From Thoreauomyces humboldtii (taxonomy: Eukaryota > Chytridiomycota > Chytridiomycetes > Spizellomycetales > Powellomycetaceae): a DNA stretch of 64,000 bases. The notes under the pieces are model-generated. The model ran no database searches. It had not been told where the DNA came from and saw nothing but the letters and a program-made list of their open reading frames with translations. The DNA lies in NCBI GenBank assembly GCA_027596035.1, contig JADGJA010000004.1, positions 1 to 64,000 of the forward strand. Direction: 5' to 3'. The position numbers were made by a program, and so were the translations under genes. Of the stretch, positions 22,521 through 33,961 are shown one piece after another. Numbering within the stretch: the stretch's first letter is position 1; every line of letters begins with the position of its first letter.

Positions 22521-24670
22521 ATGAGTTCATCACCGGCAGCGCCCCCTCTTCCTACTCGCTCCATCTCGCCTCAGAAGGCCAAGGCCCCTTCCAGTCCCAG
22601 CAAGTCTTCGGCTGGCAGTCCCAGCACTCCCAATGCGAATAAAAATGAGTATTCGGATATTGTCGACGGACTCAAGAGCATCTATAAGAATAAGATAAAG
22701 CCATTGGAGCAGGTTCGAGCTGAGACCTGGATAAGGAATGAGGTTACGGCGAGCGGGTTACTCACGAAATCCCTTCGCGGTAAACTACCAGACGTACAAC
22801 TTCGAGCAGTTTCACAGTCCGTACCTCACGGATGCAGACATCGAGGTGAGAAGCTCTTTGGAAAGTTGGCTTAGTTGACTCTCGTTCCGGGAACTGATCA
22901 TCGAGTTAACATCCACAAGGCCAAACCGATGGTGTTGATCATTGGTGGATACAGTACTGGCAAGAGCACCTTTGTCAAACATCTACTGGACAAAGAATAT
23001 CCTGGAATTCACATTGGGCCAGAGCCAACTGTACGTCGAGCGATGGGAGCCAGCGACGAGGGGATCGTCTTTATGTTGATCTTCCGACGGTTTTTAGACA
23101 GACCGGTTTGTCGCTGTGATGAACGGAGCAGAAGAAAGAGTTATTCCCGGAAATGCAGCTGCCGTGAGCTCGGATTTGCCGTTTACGGTGAGCACTTACT
23201 TCCTTACGATGCTCGGACTTGTGTGCCAGGCTGAATCGACCCTCGGAGACCCAACGCTGACCACATTTCTTGGACAAGGCAATTCAACGGTTTGGTTCGG
23301 CGTTTTTACAAAAGTTCCAAGTCTCCTTCGTGAATTCTCCCGTTCTAGAAAATCTCATCATCATCGACACGCCGGGAATTCTTTCCGGCGAAAAGCAAAG
23401 GATAGGTCGTGCCTATGACTTTACCGCTGTCATTGAATGGTTCGCGGGAAGATCGGATCTGATCCTCTTGCTGTTCGACGCGCACAAGCTGGACATCAGC
23501 GACGAGTTTAAAAGTGCGATCAACGCTCTGAAAGGAAATGAGGATAAGATTCGGATCGTGCTCAACAAGGTAATGTGTTCGAGAACATACAAACATCACG
23601 GCAAGGTTCGGTAACTGTACGCTGACACGTTGGCAGGCGGACCGAGTAACTGGACAGCAGTTGATGAGAGTTTACGGTGCGCTCATGTTCTCGCTGGGAC
23701 GAATCTTCCAGAGCCCCGAAGTGTCCCGAGTCTTCATCGGTAGCTTCTGGGATCAACCACTCCACAACACGGACTCTGCAAGCTTGCTGGAGGCCGAACA
23801 CAAGGATCTCCTCGCGGACCTTCGAAACCTTCCTCGCAACGCGGTGGTCCGCAAGATCAACGAGATCGTGAAGCGGACGCGAATGGCCAAAGTCCACGCT
23901 CTGATCATCGGACACCTAAAGAAGGAAATGCCTTCCATGTTCGGAAAAAAGGACAAGCAGGACGAGCTCGTTGCTGGCCTGGAGGCGGAGTTTCTAAAAC
24001 TCGAAAGAATTTACGGACTTGTCCCGGGCGACTTTCCGGACCCAAACAAGTTTCGAGAGACGCTTCAGATGTTCAAACTCGAGAAGTTTGCGAAACTGGA
24101 TCAAAAACTTCTGGACAAGGTCGAGACTGCGTTATCCATCGATTTCCCCAAGCTCATGCAACAGGTGAGAGACAGCCCAGAATGAAGTGGAAGTGCTTGA
24201 TTCTGATTACTGACTACTTGGAAAGTATCCGAGCTCGCAGCCTACGATCACTGCGATGGAACGGAACCCGTTCGAAGAAGGAGGTGGAACGGACGCTCCT
24301 GACAGGGAAGACCTATGGCGCTACGACCAGATCAGCCGAAAAGTATACGTAGATCAATTCAGAGGGGTGGCTGGGGTTGACGGCAAGGCCTCGGGAGCCG
24401 CTTGCAAACCGCTGCTTGAAGCGACCGGTATCGACAAGGGCTCTCTGTCGAAGGTCTGGAAGTTGGCGGATTGGACCAAAGGTAGGAAGAAGATGACGTT
24501 GTCGCATCCTCTCCCCAGCTGTCGCTGACCATGTTGTGGTTCTTGCAGATGGTTATCTCGACTTGGACGAGTTTGTGGTGGCGATGCATCTCTGCACTAT
24601 AGCAAAAAAAGGCTGGGCGGAACTCCCGGATTCCTTGCCACAAACTTTAATTCCACCACGAAAGATATAG
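22521..24670 (+). CDS. EHD1: EHD-family dynamin-like ATPase with C-terminal EH domain
   Basis: EHD proteins bind ATP, oligomerise on endosomal membranes and help endocytic recycling and ciliary-vesicle formation. Exons 22521-22712, 22792-22845, 22920-23030, 23098-23187, 23279-23569, 23637-24164, 24226-24481, 24549-24670 give 547 aa, the family length. After a Ser/Pro-rich leader come [16 protein letters not shown]-loop [29 protein letters not shown] (joined by splicing), [64 protein letters not shown] and [11 protein letters not shown]. The C-terminal EH domain has [21 protein letters not shown], a calcium-type loop. The exon 5 acceptor is an AAG-type site and is the weakest junction. The gene faces OFD1 tail to tail. 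Confidence 0.93.
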
Positions 24671-24916
24671 GGGATTGCTAAATCCACTGTCAATTCTTAT
24701 TTCCACTGCATTCTCAAAAGATCTTACAGCCACTGCAGCCAATGTCATAACATACAATTAGCCTTCACGTGACCAAAAGCTGGAAGTGCGCACGTCCTAT
24801 ACTGATTCTTGCTGGAGCAGTAGGGCTAGAATGGGGACATCTTCTTTCCCCGTCCACAATTACCCCATCCCAGTTGCGATTTTTCATGGGATCCTACACT
24901 ATTTGATAGATTAGCT

Positions 24917-27900
24917 TCACCAGCCGTCATCTTCAGTGGTGTCTTCGAAAGCTGGAGCACTGCCGAGGGATGAAGTATCAACGTCTGTGTTTTACATGAC
25001 TCAAAGAGCTGTAGCCATACCTGACTTGCTCGTCACCCGTATCACCAGCACCGTAATCTAATATCTCAGAATGCGACGATTGACTGGAATCTTGAAAGGA
25101 AGGCTGCAATGGAGATAGAAGGTTAGCAAAGTCGATTCAAGCTCGTCCCAATATTGTTGGCTCGGTTCAGATAGGACTTCATACCGGTTCGATATTTCCA
25201 GGTAGTCTGACAGCGTCCGAAGTTTCTCCCGCTGCAGTTCCTGAGGTTCTCTTTTCCTTTTGCTCCGCAAGTTTTCTGGCCGTAACAACAGCTATGTACT
25301 TTTGCATCTCGGGATCTTCCTCTAACGCAGCGATGGTTTGGAGCGTGGGATCCACGGCCGGGCTAACATGTTGAGGAGCCACATCCGATAGCGGCTCTGA
25401 CGACGCCGATGGGTGGATAGACGATGGAGGCGTTCTATCCTTGGCCCTTTTGCTTTCTCTCTCGCGACGTTCGCGTTCCTCGATCTCTTCCAGTTCTCGC
25501 TCACGAGCGAGGCGACGAAGACGGGTGGTCTCAGCTCGTTCGGCTTGGACGCGAGCTGCTTCTTCTTTTTCTTTTTGTTCCTTGTCTGCACGCTGTCGAG
25601 CTTCCTCGCATTCGCGTTCCTGTTTCTCGACTTCCCGACGTGCAGCTTCTGCTTGCTCTCTCTCCCGAGCCTCGACCTGCTCTCGCTCCTGCGCCTCGTG
25701 TTTTTGCCGCGCATTAACCATTCGTTGTCGTTGTAGCTCGTCCTCACGGCGATTCCGAGACGCGTCGGCAACTGTATTCTCGGCTGCAACCGGCTCTGAG
25801 CTTTTCGCGAAAAGTGGTGGCATGAGTGGCGGCGCTGGACTTTGCCGCTTGGGAGGGTCATCAGCTGTATTGTGAATCGCTCCGGAAGTTTCCCGGTCGG
25901 GTTCGCCGGCTTGACGTTGGGGATGTAGCTCGTGGCCAACTTCTTGCCGCCGTTCAGTACTCGGCAGAGCTGGCGCAATTCCGTCCGTCAGCTCCTCAAG
26001 TAGCGGTAGCCCAAGCGCCCCAGCCTCAACTCGCGCGGCAACGCCCCGATCAAGCACTGGCGTTGCCGGTCCGCTTGTTAGCTCCGGGACCGGTACCTGG
26101 GCGATTTGCTGCTCTTGCCTCCAGTCCCGGGAAGGCTGAGATCGATCCGTTTTCCAATCCTCATGCTTCGATCTCGATGCAGGCGTCAAACCCGCGAGAA
26201 TTTCTTCCACGTCCGGCAACCTTGTAGCGTACATGTCATCAAGGTTGTATGGATCCGGGAGGGCATCGCTGCGGAGGCTTCTGGCTCCTGGTCCTTGAAA
26301 GGAGCCAGCGCTGGTCTGAACCTCCTTCGCTTGATGCAGAACAAGCCGTAGGTCCGCATTGTCACGCTTCAGCTGCTTGATCTGAAGAATCTTTTCCTCG
26401 CACTTTCTATGGAGAGTTTCGTTCCTGTTGATTTCAACATCCAATTTCATCACCAACTGCTGACATTCGCGTTGCCAGTTGGCTTCCGATCGGCGACACT
26501 TTGCGAGCTCCTTCTGCGTGTCAGGAACCATGAAGCTCTTCAGTAGAGACTGGTAGTCCTCCTGACGCTTTTCGGCCATCTTTTCCGCGTCGGTGAGCTG
26601 CTCTCGTAGGTTATGAATCTCGAATTCCAGGGCACCCGATGTCTTGACGGCCGCTGCCTGTGCTTGTAATTCTCGGACCAATCGCTCAGAGTCTGCAAGG
26701 CTGGTTTTCAGAGTATTGATCTCACGATGCGCATCTGACAGCGAGGTTTTGACGTTTTCGAGCTGTTCCAAAGCGTCTTTCTTCTTGTTTGTCGCAACTT
26801 CGGCGACTGCTATTCGTTCCCGCAGCAGGGTTCGCTCGGCTTCCACCTTGGCTTTTTCAATCTCAACTCGAGATACCATCGTTTGGTACTCTTTGTTGGT
26901 ATCAATTTTATACCTGAAATGCAAAGATATATGAGTCACGCCAGCGCCAGAGGAGGTTACAAAGACCAACTTACATCGCCATAGCCTCCTGCAGCTTTTC
27001 GGAATACTTGTCTTTCAGACCGCGCAAAAGTTCCAACTGTGCAGCAGCTTCCTCATAGCGGCGCTGAACCGCATCGCGTTCCAGACGTGTCTGCTGAGCC
27101 ATTAGATCCGCCTCGGTGCGCAAAGTGGCCTCCTTCATGACCGCACGGTTGTTTTCTTCAAGGAGGCGTTGCCGAAGATCCAGATTTAGTTGTTCCATCA
27201 TCTGATGATTGGACAAGCTGTTAGCAGCGGGCAAATGCGAGGGCCATATGGAAGCCGGTATATCAAAGCCAGTGCATTACCTTCTCCCGCTCAGCCAGAC
27301 GCGCACGCTCCCCTTCAGCCGCTTTCATGCCGCTTTCCCGCAGCTCATCGATTTTCTGCGATGATTCCGCACGCAAGACCTCAATTTCCCGCTCGTGCCG
27401 ACGTCTTTCTTCGATCCGCATCTGCGCGAGCTCGATGCTTCGGAACTCTGTGAACTACAGCACTGGAGTACTTCAGTTCCGGGAACACGGTCAAAGCCTC
27501 GACAAAGACATCGGTAGAGGAGACACACCCGTTGTTCTGCCTCTCGTTGCAGACGATTCTCAATCTCCCGTTGGAATCGCAGCATTCGTTCCTCCAGAGC
27601 TACCGCGTGCAGACGGCTTTGATCCTGGGTTCTTTGGTCTAGTCGGCGGTCTGTCTCTCGAACGCGACTTTCTAAGGTCGATGAAGAAAGTCCTTGAGCG
27701 AGGAAGCACCCTCATCGCAGCAGCGTGGCTGGCTGAAATGTACCTATGAGATCTTCAACCTCCAGCTCGGTCTGACACCCTGTTTCCACCATGCCAAGAT
27801 CCGCGACGTGAATCAATCCAGTGACGAGATTCACCAAAAGTGTCTCTGAGGTAGGGCAAGTTGATTTCAGCAAGGTGCCGAAACCCTCGACTGTCTGTAC

Positions 27901-28476
27901 AGCGCTGCAACTACCGTTCGTGTTTCCTTCCATGGAACCCCGTAAAGCATGGTAGAAGGGCGTCCTGTGGTCAAGATGCAGCGCTTGCATGACGTCCTCC
28001 TCTGTCAGAACCTAAAGGAGCCTCCTTAGTGTCAGAAAGGTCCTTATGCATATATCACGCGGGACATTGATCAGCGTATTCTCTCCAACTCACCCGAATC
28101 CCGTCCGAGCATCCGCTTTCTGGCAAGAACACCGAAAGTGTAAAATCCAGCCCCCGAGAGCGCAGATACCCGATAACGAGGCTGTCCAGCACCTGATTGA
28201 GGAGCCTTCCGCGAGAAGCTTCGAGCGCTGGGTCTGACTGCTCGGTGGGTCGATGTATGCGAAGCTTCAGCTCTGCAACAATCTTGGCCCGTAGCTGAGA
28301 CTAGGGACATCCGAATAGGAGTCAGACTGTATGCAGACGGCAGGGGTTCTCCAAAGGAGAAAAGGGACGCAACGCGGTACCTTCAGCTTATCTGCGACGC
28401 CCTTGCTCCTGAGTGTCTCGAAAAGCCTGGTCCGGAGTTCTTGCCGACTAAGCGATCCATCTGAGTAGCCTTGCAT
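24917..28476 (-). CDS. OFD1: OFD1-like centriole/basal-body protein
   Basis: OFD1 sits at distal centrioles and centriolar satellites and is needed for basal bodies and cilia. Minus-strand exons: 28476-28381, 28294-28094, 28011-27744, 27671-27529, 27454-27281, 27201-26975, 26913-25185, 25103-25021, 24959-24917; 987 aa, close to human OFD1 (about 1010). The N-terminus has a LisH motif (LSRQELRTRLFETLRSKG), then LNQVLDSLVIGYLRSRGLDF and TLSVFLPESGCSDG, then VLTEEDVMQALHLD, in the order seen in OFD1. A long coiled coil follows (REIENRLQREAEQR; MMEQLNLDLRQRLLEENNRA; RYEEAAAQLELLRGLKDKY), then a low-complexity region of acidic/basic repeats. OFD1 is kept only in lineages with centrioles, so this is strong evidence for a flagellated stage. 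Confidence 0.88.
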
Positions 28477-28754
28477 CCTCTTTGAGTTGGTGAGGTCTGC
28501 AACCGTTCCGAAGAATGTTTGCGGGTACAGTAATATGCGGGAGTGAGTGGATGCGCAGTACGCGTGCTCCTCGTGTTGTTGGTTGCACAGTCCGGACGAG
28601 TCCGATCTCTCATTTGGGACAGAACCGCGTCCGCCGCTTCCAAGTTTCCAACCTCACTGTCAAGGACCAAACAAGTACCAGGGTCTGAAGTCCGGCTCTC
28701 TGGTCACCGCTCACGGCCTCGCTCGAGCATTCCCCGAATCCGTCCGTTCGTGCT
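28477..28754. promoter_or_regulatory. Bidirectional promoter of OFD1 and the Cep57-like gene
   Basis: Only 278 bases separate the two start codons, and the genes diverge. Both products are centrosomal, so shared cell-cycle or sporulation control is a natural inference. I did not find an RFX-type site (imperfect GTTGCC palindrome) by eye. Confidence 0.45.
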
Positions 28755-31700
28755 ATGGAGTCCGGGGATGACGACCTCCGCGACCTTGACCGCGAGTTTT
28801 CAACCGAGGCTGGCAATGGGGATGAGCATGACCAAGAGCAGGTCTTAGATGCCCAAATTTCAGGCGCGAGGGTTTCTCGTGAACAATACGATGGTATGGG
28901 AGACTAGTGAATGATTGGAAAACGCCAAAGGGAAGCGTAGCTCACACGCGTGTTGTTCATCAGAGGACGATGGCATCGACAAATCGCTCGATGACATTGC
29001 GTCTCTGTCTCTGGCCGGACGCTCCATTTCTCAATTTTTGGATGATGAGCTCGAAGGTCAACTTGGCATCTTAAAAATGAGCCAATCTACCGCTGAGAAG
29101 AGTCGAACTCGAGCGGCGTCTCGAGGCAGTCAGCGCGCGGATGACCACGATCGCATCAGTCCGAGCTCCAGCCGCATCTTTGCTCAGATGGACGCCCACC
29201 TTGCCGCGAATTTTAGCGGATTCAGCGTCCCGTCCCGGATGACAGACTTCGGCGGCGCCATCGTGGATTCTAGTGGCGTTGCCGGAGCAGTTTTAGGACC
29301 AGACTTCAGCCTTTCCTTCGATGTTCATAATAGTAACATGCACGGACATGGGCAAGCGGACGATGTGGAAAGGAGCCACTCTCGCACGCATTCTCACTCG
29401 CGACACAGCCCTTATCATGAAAGCCGGGATTTCCGACGCATCTCGGGCGCTGACGACCTAGACACAAACGGTTCGCTAGAATACGGGGACAATTTTCATG
29501 GCAATAGCATTCAGCTTCCCGTTGCGCAGGAAAGTCATGTTCGGGATGACGCGAGGAGCCATGGTCTGCGTGCTGGCAGCGAATCTGCAGAATACGACCT
29601 GGACAGAGACGTCCAGTTCCAAGGATATTATGAGCGCGACGATCGGCCATTAGACAGAGAGGCAGGCGTGAAGTACGATGTTAATCTGGACCGTTTGAAG
29701 GATGACGATATACAAGAATTTAGCATAGAGGCGCGGCGCGCCGCTTTGGAAGCAGCGAGTCACGACTATGACGCGGGAGCGCACGATTTCGATCTTGACG
29801 ATCCTGCCTACGACTCTCATAGTCTCGGCTTCGGTCAATCAGCCTTTGACAGACTCGATAGCCTGATTCGGCAGGAGGATGGAAGTCAATCTGAAAGCTT
29901 GGATGCACGGAATGCGTCGGTGTCTCAGACCCGATATGAGGAGTATGGGGAGGACGCAGAGTCTTCCCGGGCATTCGATCGGAAGTCCCTCGATCTGCTT
30001 CCCAGTGTTTATGATGAGCATCGATCGTGGGCGCAGGTCGATGACGCCCCTCATGAAGAAGGGGCCAGTAACGCATCTTCCCCTGTCCTCCGGGCCGATG
30101 TGGAACATGTGAAGTCTATCCTGGACGAGTCGGATCTGGACGACCTCTCCCTTCCCGAAATGTCCGCAAACGGTAGCCCTGTGCGCCCATCGCCCATGCA
30201 GCAGCAGCTAAGGGCGTCGCTTTCTGCTAGCCCAAACCGCTCCGCCAATGCACATTACCAACATCCCGATGTATCATCCTCCATGCACGACTGGGAAAGG
30301 AATGAAGCAAAGCGTGATCGTCAATATCTTGACATGTTTGATAAAGAGCTCGAAGCCGCTTTGCCGCTGAAGTACGACTCTGCCATGGACCAGAGGCTTG
30401 CCAACAGCGTTTTCGGGCAGTCCCTTTCAGGGTTCATCGGGTCAAGCGGACGAGAAGACCGCGCGGATCGGTCCGAAGACCGCGCGGATCGGCAAACTGA
30501 GGTCTCTCCAGCTCAGCCCAATACCCAGGACAGAAACGTCCGACTATCTCCGTCTAAGATCCCAAGACTATACCCAGAGACAGGGAGACTGTACCCTGAG
30601 CATGCGTCCGACACGGCCGAAAGCGGATTTCTTGCTGGCGTGGATGTTTCTTCCCTCAAGAGGAACGCGGCCCGACCACCGCGGGAACCTCAACCACCAC
30701 AAGAGCGCGCTCGTGATGAAGGGCCTAGCGCAGCCACTGCCACTACCCGATCCATGCATCACGTAGATTCCGCGCAATGGCGACCGCCATCCCGCTCTAG
30801 TATCGATATCGGAGAGCCGAGTCTCCTCGACCTTCCAGCTGCACGCACGGGACCAGACGCATCGCCTCTAAGAGATCTGGGTGATGAAACTCCGCCTTCT
30901 GCGTCCTCTGTGGATTTGAGGGCTAGCAAAGCTGTCGACGAAAACATACGAGCTTCTCCCCGAAGTCGTGCAGCCCCCGTCCGGATCTCTCCGTTAGAAG
31001 ACCGGGAAGATGAGCCAGGCCGGCGGCGTGGTCTGAACGAGAGCAATAGCACCCTTATTGTTGGAGTCGGTGGCGTAACTCGGGCACCCACTTCCTCATC
31101 GAAAGCGACGGTTGATACCCTCCGCGTGCTCCAAGATCAGAATTCGCGCTTGAAGTCGGAAAAGGCAATGGCAAAGGATGTCATCAGGGATCTACAAACC
31201 GAATTGGCGAGATTAAGGGGCCTTGTTATGTTTGAGCGCGTGGAACCCCCGGTAAAAGAGGCAACACTAGAAAAAGACCTCCGAAGAAGCGCACAGACCA
31301 ATGAAGAAGAGCGGATAGAAGCGATCCGTACAGCTGAAGGCTTGAAGGCGGAACGACGCGACAACGAAACAAGGGCAGGCGTCGGAGAGTCAGCGCCGTT
31401 TGAGAAAACGAGCCAAGAAGCAGGCGATACAAATGGTGTTCTAAAATCAGCAACTTCTAACGCGAATCCGGGGCCATCTGGACCGCCGCCGCCTCCCGAA
31501 CGAAAGGTTGACGACGAACTCCTTCGCTCCTTGCAAACCCGCTCGGAAACTCTGGAACAACAACTTGACGCTACCCGCCGAGCGGCCCACGATGTGGAGC
31601 GCGACCGCGACCTCGTTCAGCACCGCTTTGAGGAGACGTGCCGCGAGGTTGAAACGCTTCGCAGGGAGGTTGTGATGAGGGAGATTGAGAGCGAGAGGGC

Positions 31701-33624
31701 CAGGCGAGCCGCCGCCAGAGCATCGAAGGGGAATGCAACTTCGACATTTACGGACGATGAGGTCAGCGCGCCTGTCACGGAAGAAGCTGCCAGGCCGGTA
31801 TCAAGGGTGTCGTACACGCACGTCCCGGAGGTAGCGCAGCCGGAAGTTCTCCGAAAGTCCGTTGCAAGCAGCAGTCGTTCCAAACCGCGAACTGCTCGTT
31901 CCTCTACATCGCCAGTTCGCGCTGCTACTTTGGCAGCTCCTTCTGGAGAAGTTCCCACCAAAGGCTCACCATCCCGTCGCGCACAAGAATCTTTGCCCCA
32001 AACTGCCAGTCACAGCCAGTCACAGCCAGTCAAAGATACCCCGCCGGAAGCCTCAGCAGGAGCACCGGAGAGTGCGAGTTTTCTTCAGCGAGAAGAAATC
32101 GAGTCTCTCCGGAGAGAGATTGCGGCAGAAAGGGCTGAAGCGGCAAGGCTCAGGGATTTGGCTGCATCGCGAGAACCCCGCAAGGCGCGAAAATCGACCC
32201 GAGCTCCCGGGGAAGTTGGTGAGTCTGTGGCAATAACACCGGGCACGAAAGAGCGGTTGAGAAGACTTGTGGTGACCAGGCTATTGGGGAACAATGCAGC
32301 GGAAACGAAGGACTCAAAGGTAAGAGTAAGAGAGGCTACCCTTTAAAATTTCAACTTGCTTGTACTGATTCTCAACTACTTCACGACCAGACGACACGCA
32401 GAAAAGTTCCCTCATCATCTGCACCTGCCTGGCGACTGGTTGACACGCACGTGCCCCATCATGCAGGACGGGCCGGACCCCGTCCATCACGCGGACCTGC
32501 TCCGTCGCCCACTTCCGTCCCTCCTTCCGCTCCAACTTCCCGTGCCGGATCAGGAAAGGTTCGTGCTACTGCAGCGCCATCAAATCCGTCCCGGCAAATC
32601 CCCACAAAGCCCGCCTCCATTCCAAAGCGCATAGTCACTGTCGGCAACCACAAGCAACCCTCCGCGAATCCGCGCCCAACACCGCGCACGCTTCAACCCG
32701 CAGGCACGCAACCTGGCATCGTAAGAGGGAGAGACATGCCCTTCTTGGTCGGAACGGTGAGCTAGGTCCTTACGAGCTGTCGGAACGGTCGAACGGATTT
32801 GACCAATACGATTTTCAGAGTACCACAAAGTCCCACTCTGTAACAGCCAATCTTCAACAGGTGTTTTCGCTTCTAAAAGCCCACAATCCGTCTCGATGTT
32901 CGGTGTGTCAGCCTCCTACGGTCACCACAACGCCTCGACGGCGTCCAATCCCGACCGCCCGTCGCCGCGAGGAAGCAATCGATTTCGACCATGACGACGA
33001 TCACGCATCGTTTCATGGAGAAGTTTTGGACGGCGCGGCCGCGGTGGCAGCTGCCTCAGTGGTGGGAAGGCGAAGAACTCCGGCAGCCGCAGGGAAGAGC
33101 GAGGGTAGAGGGGACGGCGTGACCACCTTGCAGGCGGTGCTGGCGGTATTGGAGGACGAGTTTGACGCCTTGAAACAGTGAGTGATGAATGGTCGTGGGT
33201 CGAAGGTCGAGGGTCTTCTTCTTGAAGGCGACTGACCGAATCACCCGCTGTCGACAGGCAATATCACCAGCTTGTGACACAGTACAATGTCACGGCCAAC
33301 GGGACCACAAGCCCCATCGATGACCGGCGAGAGAATCAACGACCGGGACCTACAACGTCGGGTCTCGCCCTCCGAGCTCTCGGGGATGAGCTGCGCCAGG
33401 TTATCCGGAGCATGGAGACCAAGGGAGATCAGATCCATATCCTGCGCGACATCCTGCGGTCGTTTGGTGTTCACTTCGGCAATGGGACTGTAGGACCCTC
33501 GCATTTGGATCGGCACCGAGAACGGGAAAGGCAGAAGGAGCGGGCAAGGGAAAGGACGTTTGATACCAGACGGAGTAAGGATGAGAGGCTGCCGAGCGGC
33601 GTGCGAGCCATGCCAAAGCAGTGA
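28755..33624 (+). CDS. Cep57/Ppc89-like centrosome (spindle-pole) protein
   Basis: Predicted centrosome or spindle-pole scaffold. Exons 28755-28893, 28964-32319, 32391-32756, 32819-33177, 33258-33624 give 1528 aa, all in phase. Residues 1 to about 750 are acidic, Ser/Asp/His-rich and probably disordered. A coiled coil follows (VDTLRVLQDQNSRLKSEKAM; ALEQQLDATRRAA-like segments). The C-terminus holds the fungal Cep57 microtubule-binding pattern: SLLKAHNPSRCSVC, then LQAVLAVLEDEFDALKQ joined by splicing to QYHQLVTQYN, then ELRQVIRSMETKGDQIHILR. The final exon ends in a basic Arg/Glu tract. Short tandem repeats occur (EDRADR twice near 30460-30495; the codons for SQSQP near 32010). Family assignment rests on the C-terminal block only. 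Confidence 0.8.
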
Positions 33625-33961
33625 GCTTGCATTCTCGCCTTTTCCCACTATACATGGAGAATAGAAGTCATTGCAAGGAGAGGAGGTCCTAGTAGACTTG
33701 AGGTTCGTACCTGAAAGAACGGTGGTTACCGATAGCCTGAACGCCACGAGTGTCTGACGGCCATAGTCTCGAGTGGTTCCTTGCTCCCTTCCCTTTCTCT
33801 GCATTTCTTCGTCATCATCTTTGCAACATTCCTCTCTTTCGCTCTCTTTTCGCTCTCTCTCTCTGCTCTCTCTCTCTCTCTCTTCCGCATTCTCCAGAGT
33901 GTTATCGCTTGCTTGCCGTCTTTCGTGGGATTAGTCAGTTGCGTTCCGGAAAGATCCCCGC
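33625..33961. other. Spacer with CT-rich tract upstream of NAA50
   Basis: A nearly pure C/T stretch (about 33826-33890, mostly CTCTCT) lies upstream of the NAA50 frame. Such tracts often mark fungal core promoters and 5' UTRs. No gene was seen. Confidence 0.5.

Noticed and set aside
25441..25875. 144-aa plus-strand frame rich in Ser, Arg and Cys
   Set aside because: Complement of the Glu/Arg-rich low-complexity region of OFD1.
33241..33804. 187-aa minus-strand open frame opposite the last Cep57-like exon
   Set aside because: Overlaps the conserved EKGDQI-type coding block on the other strand and has no recognisable domain.
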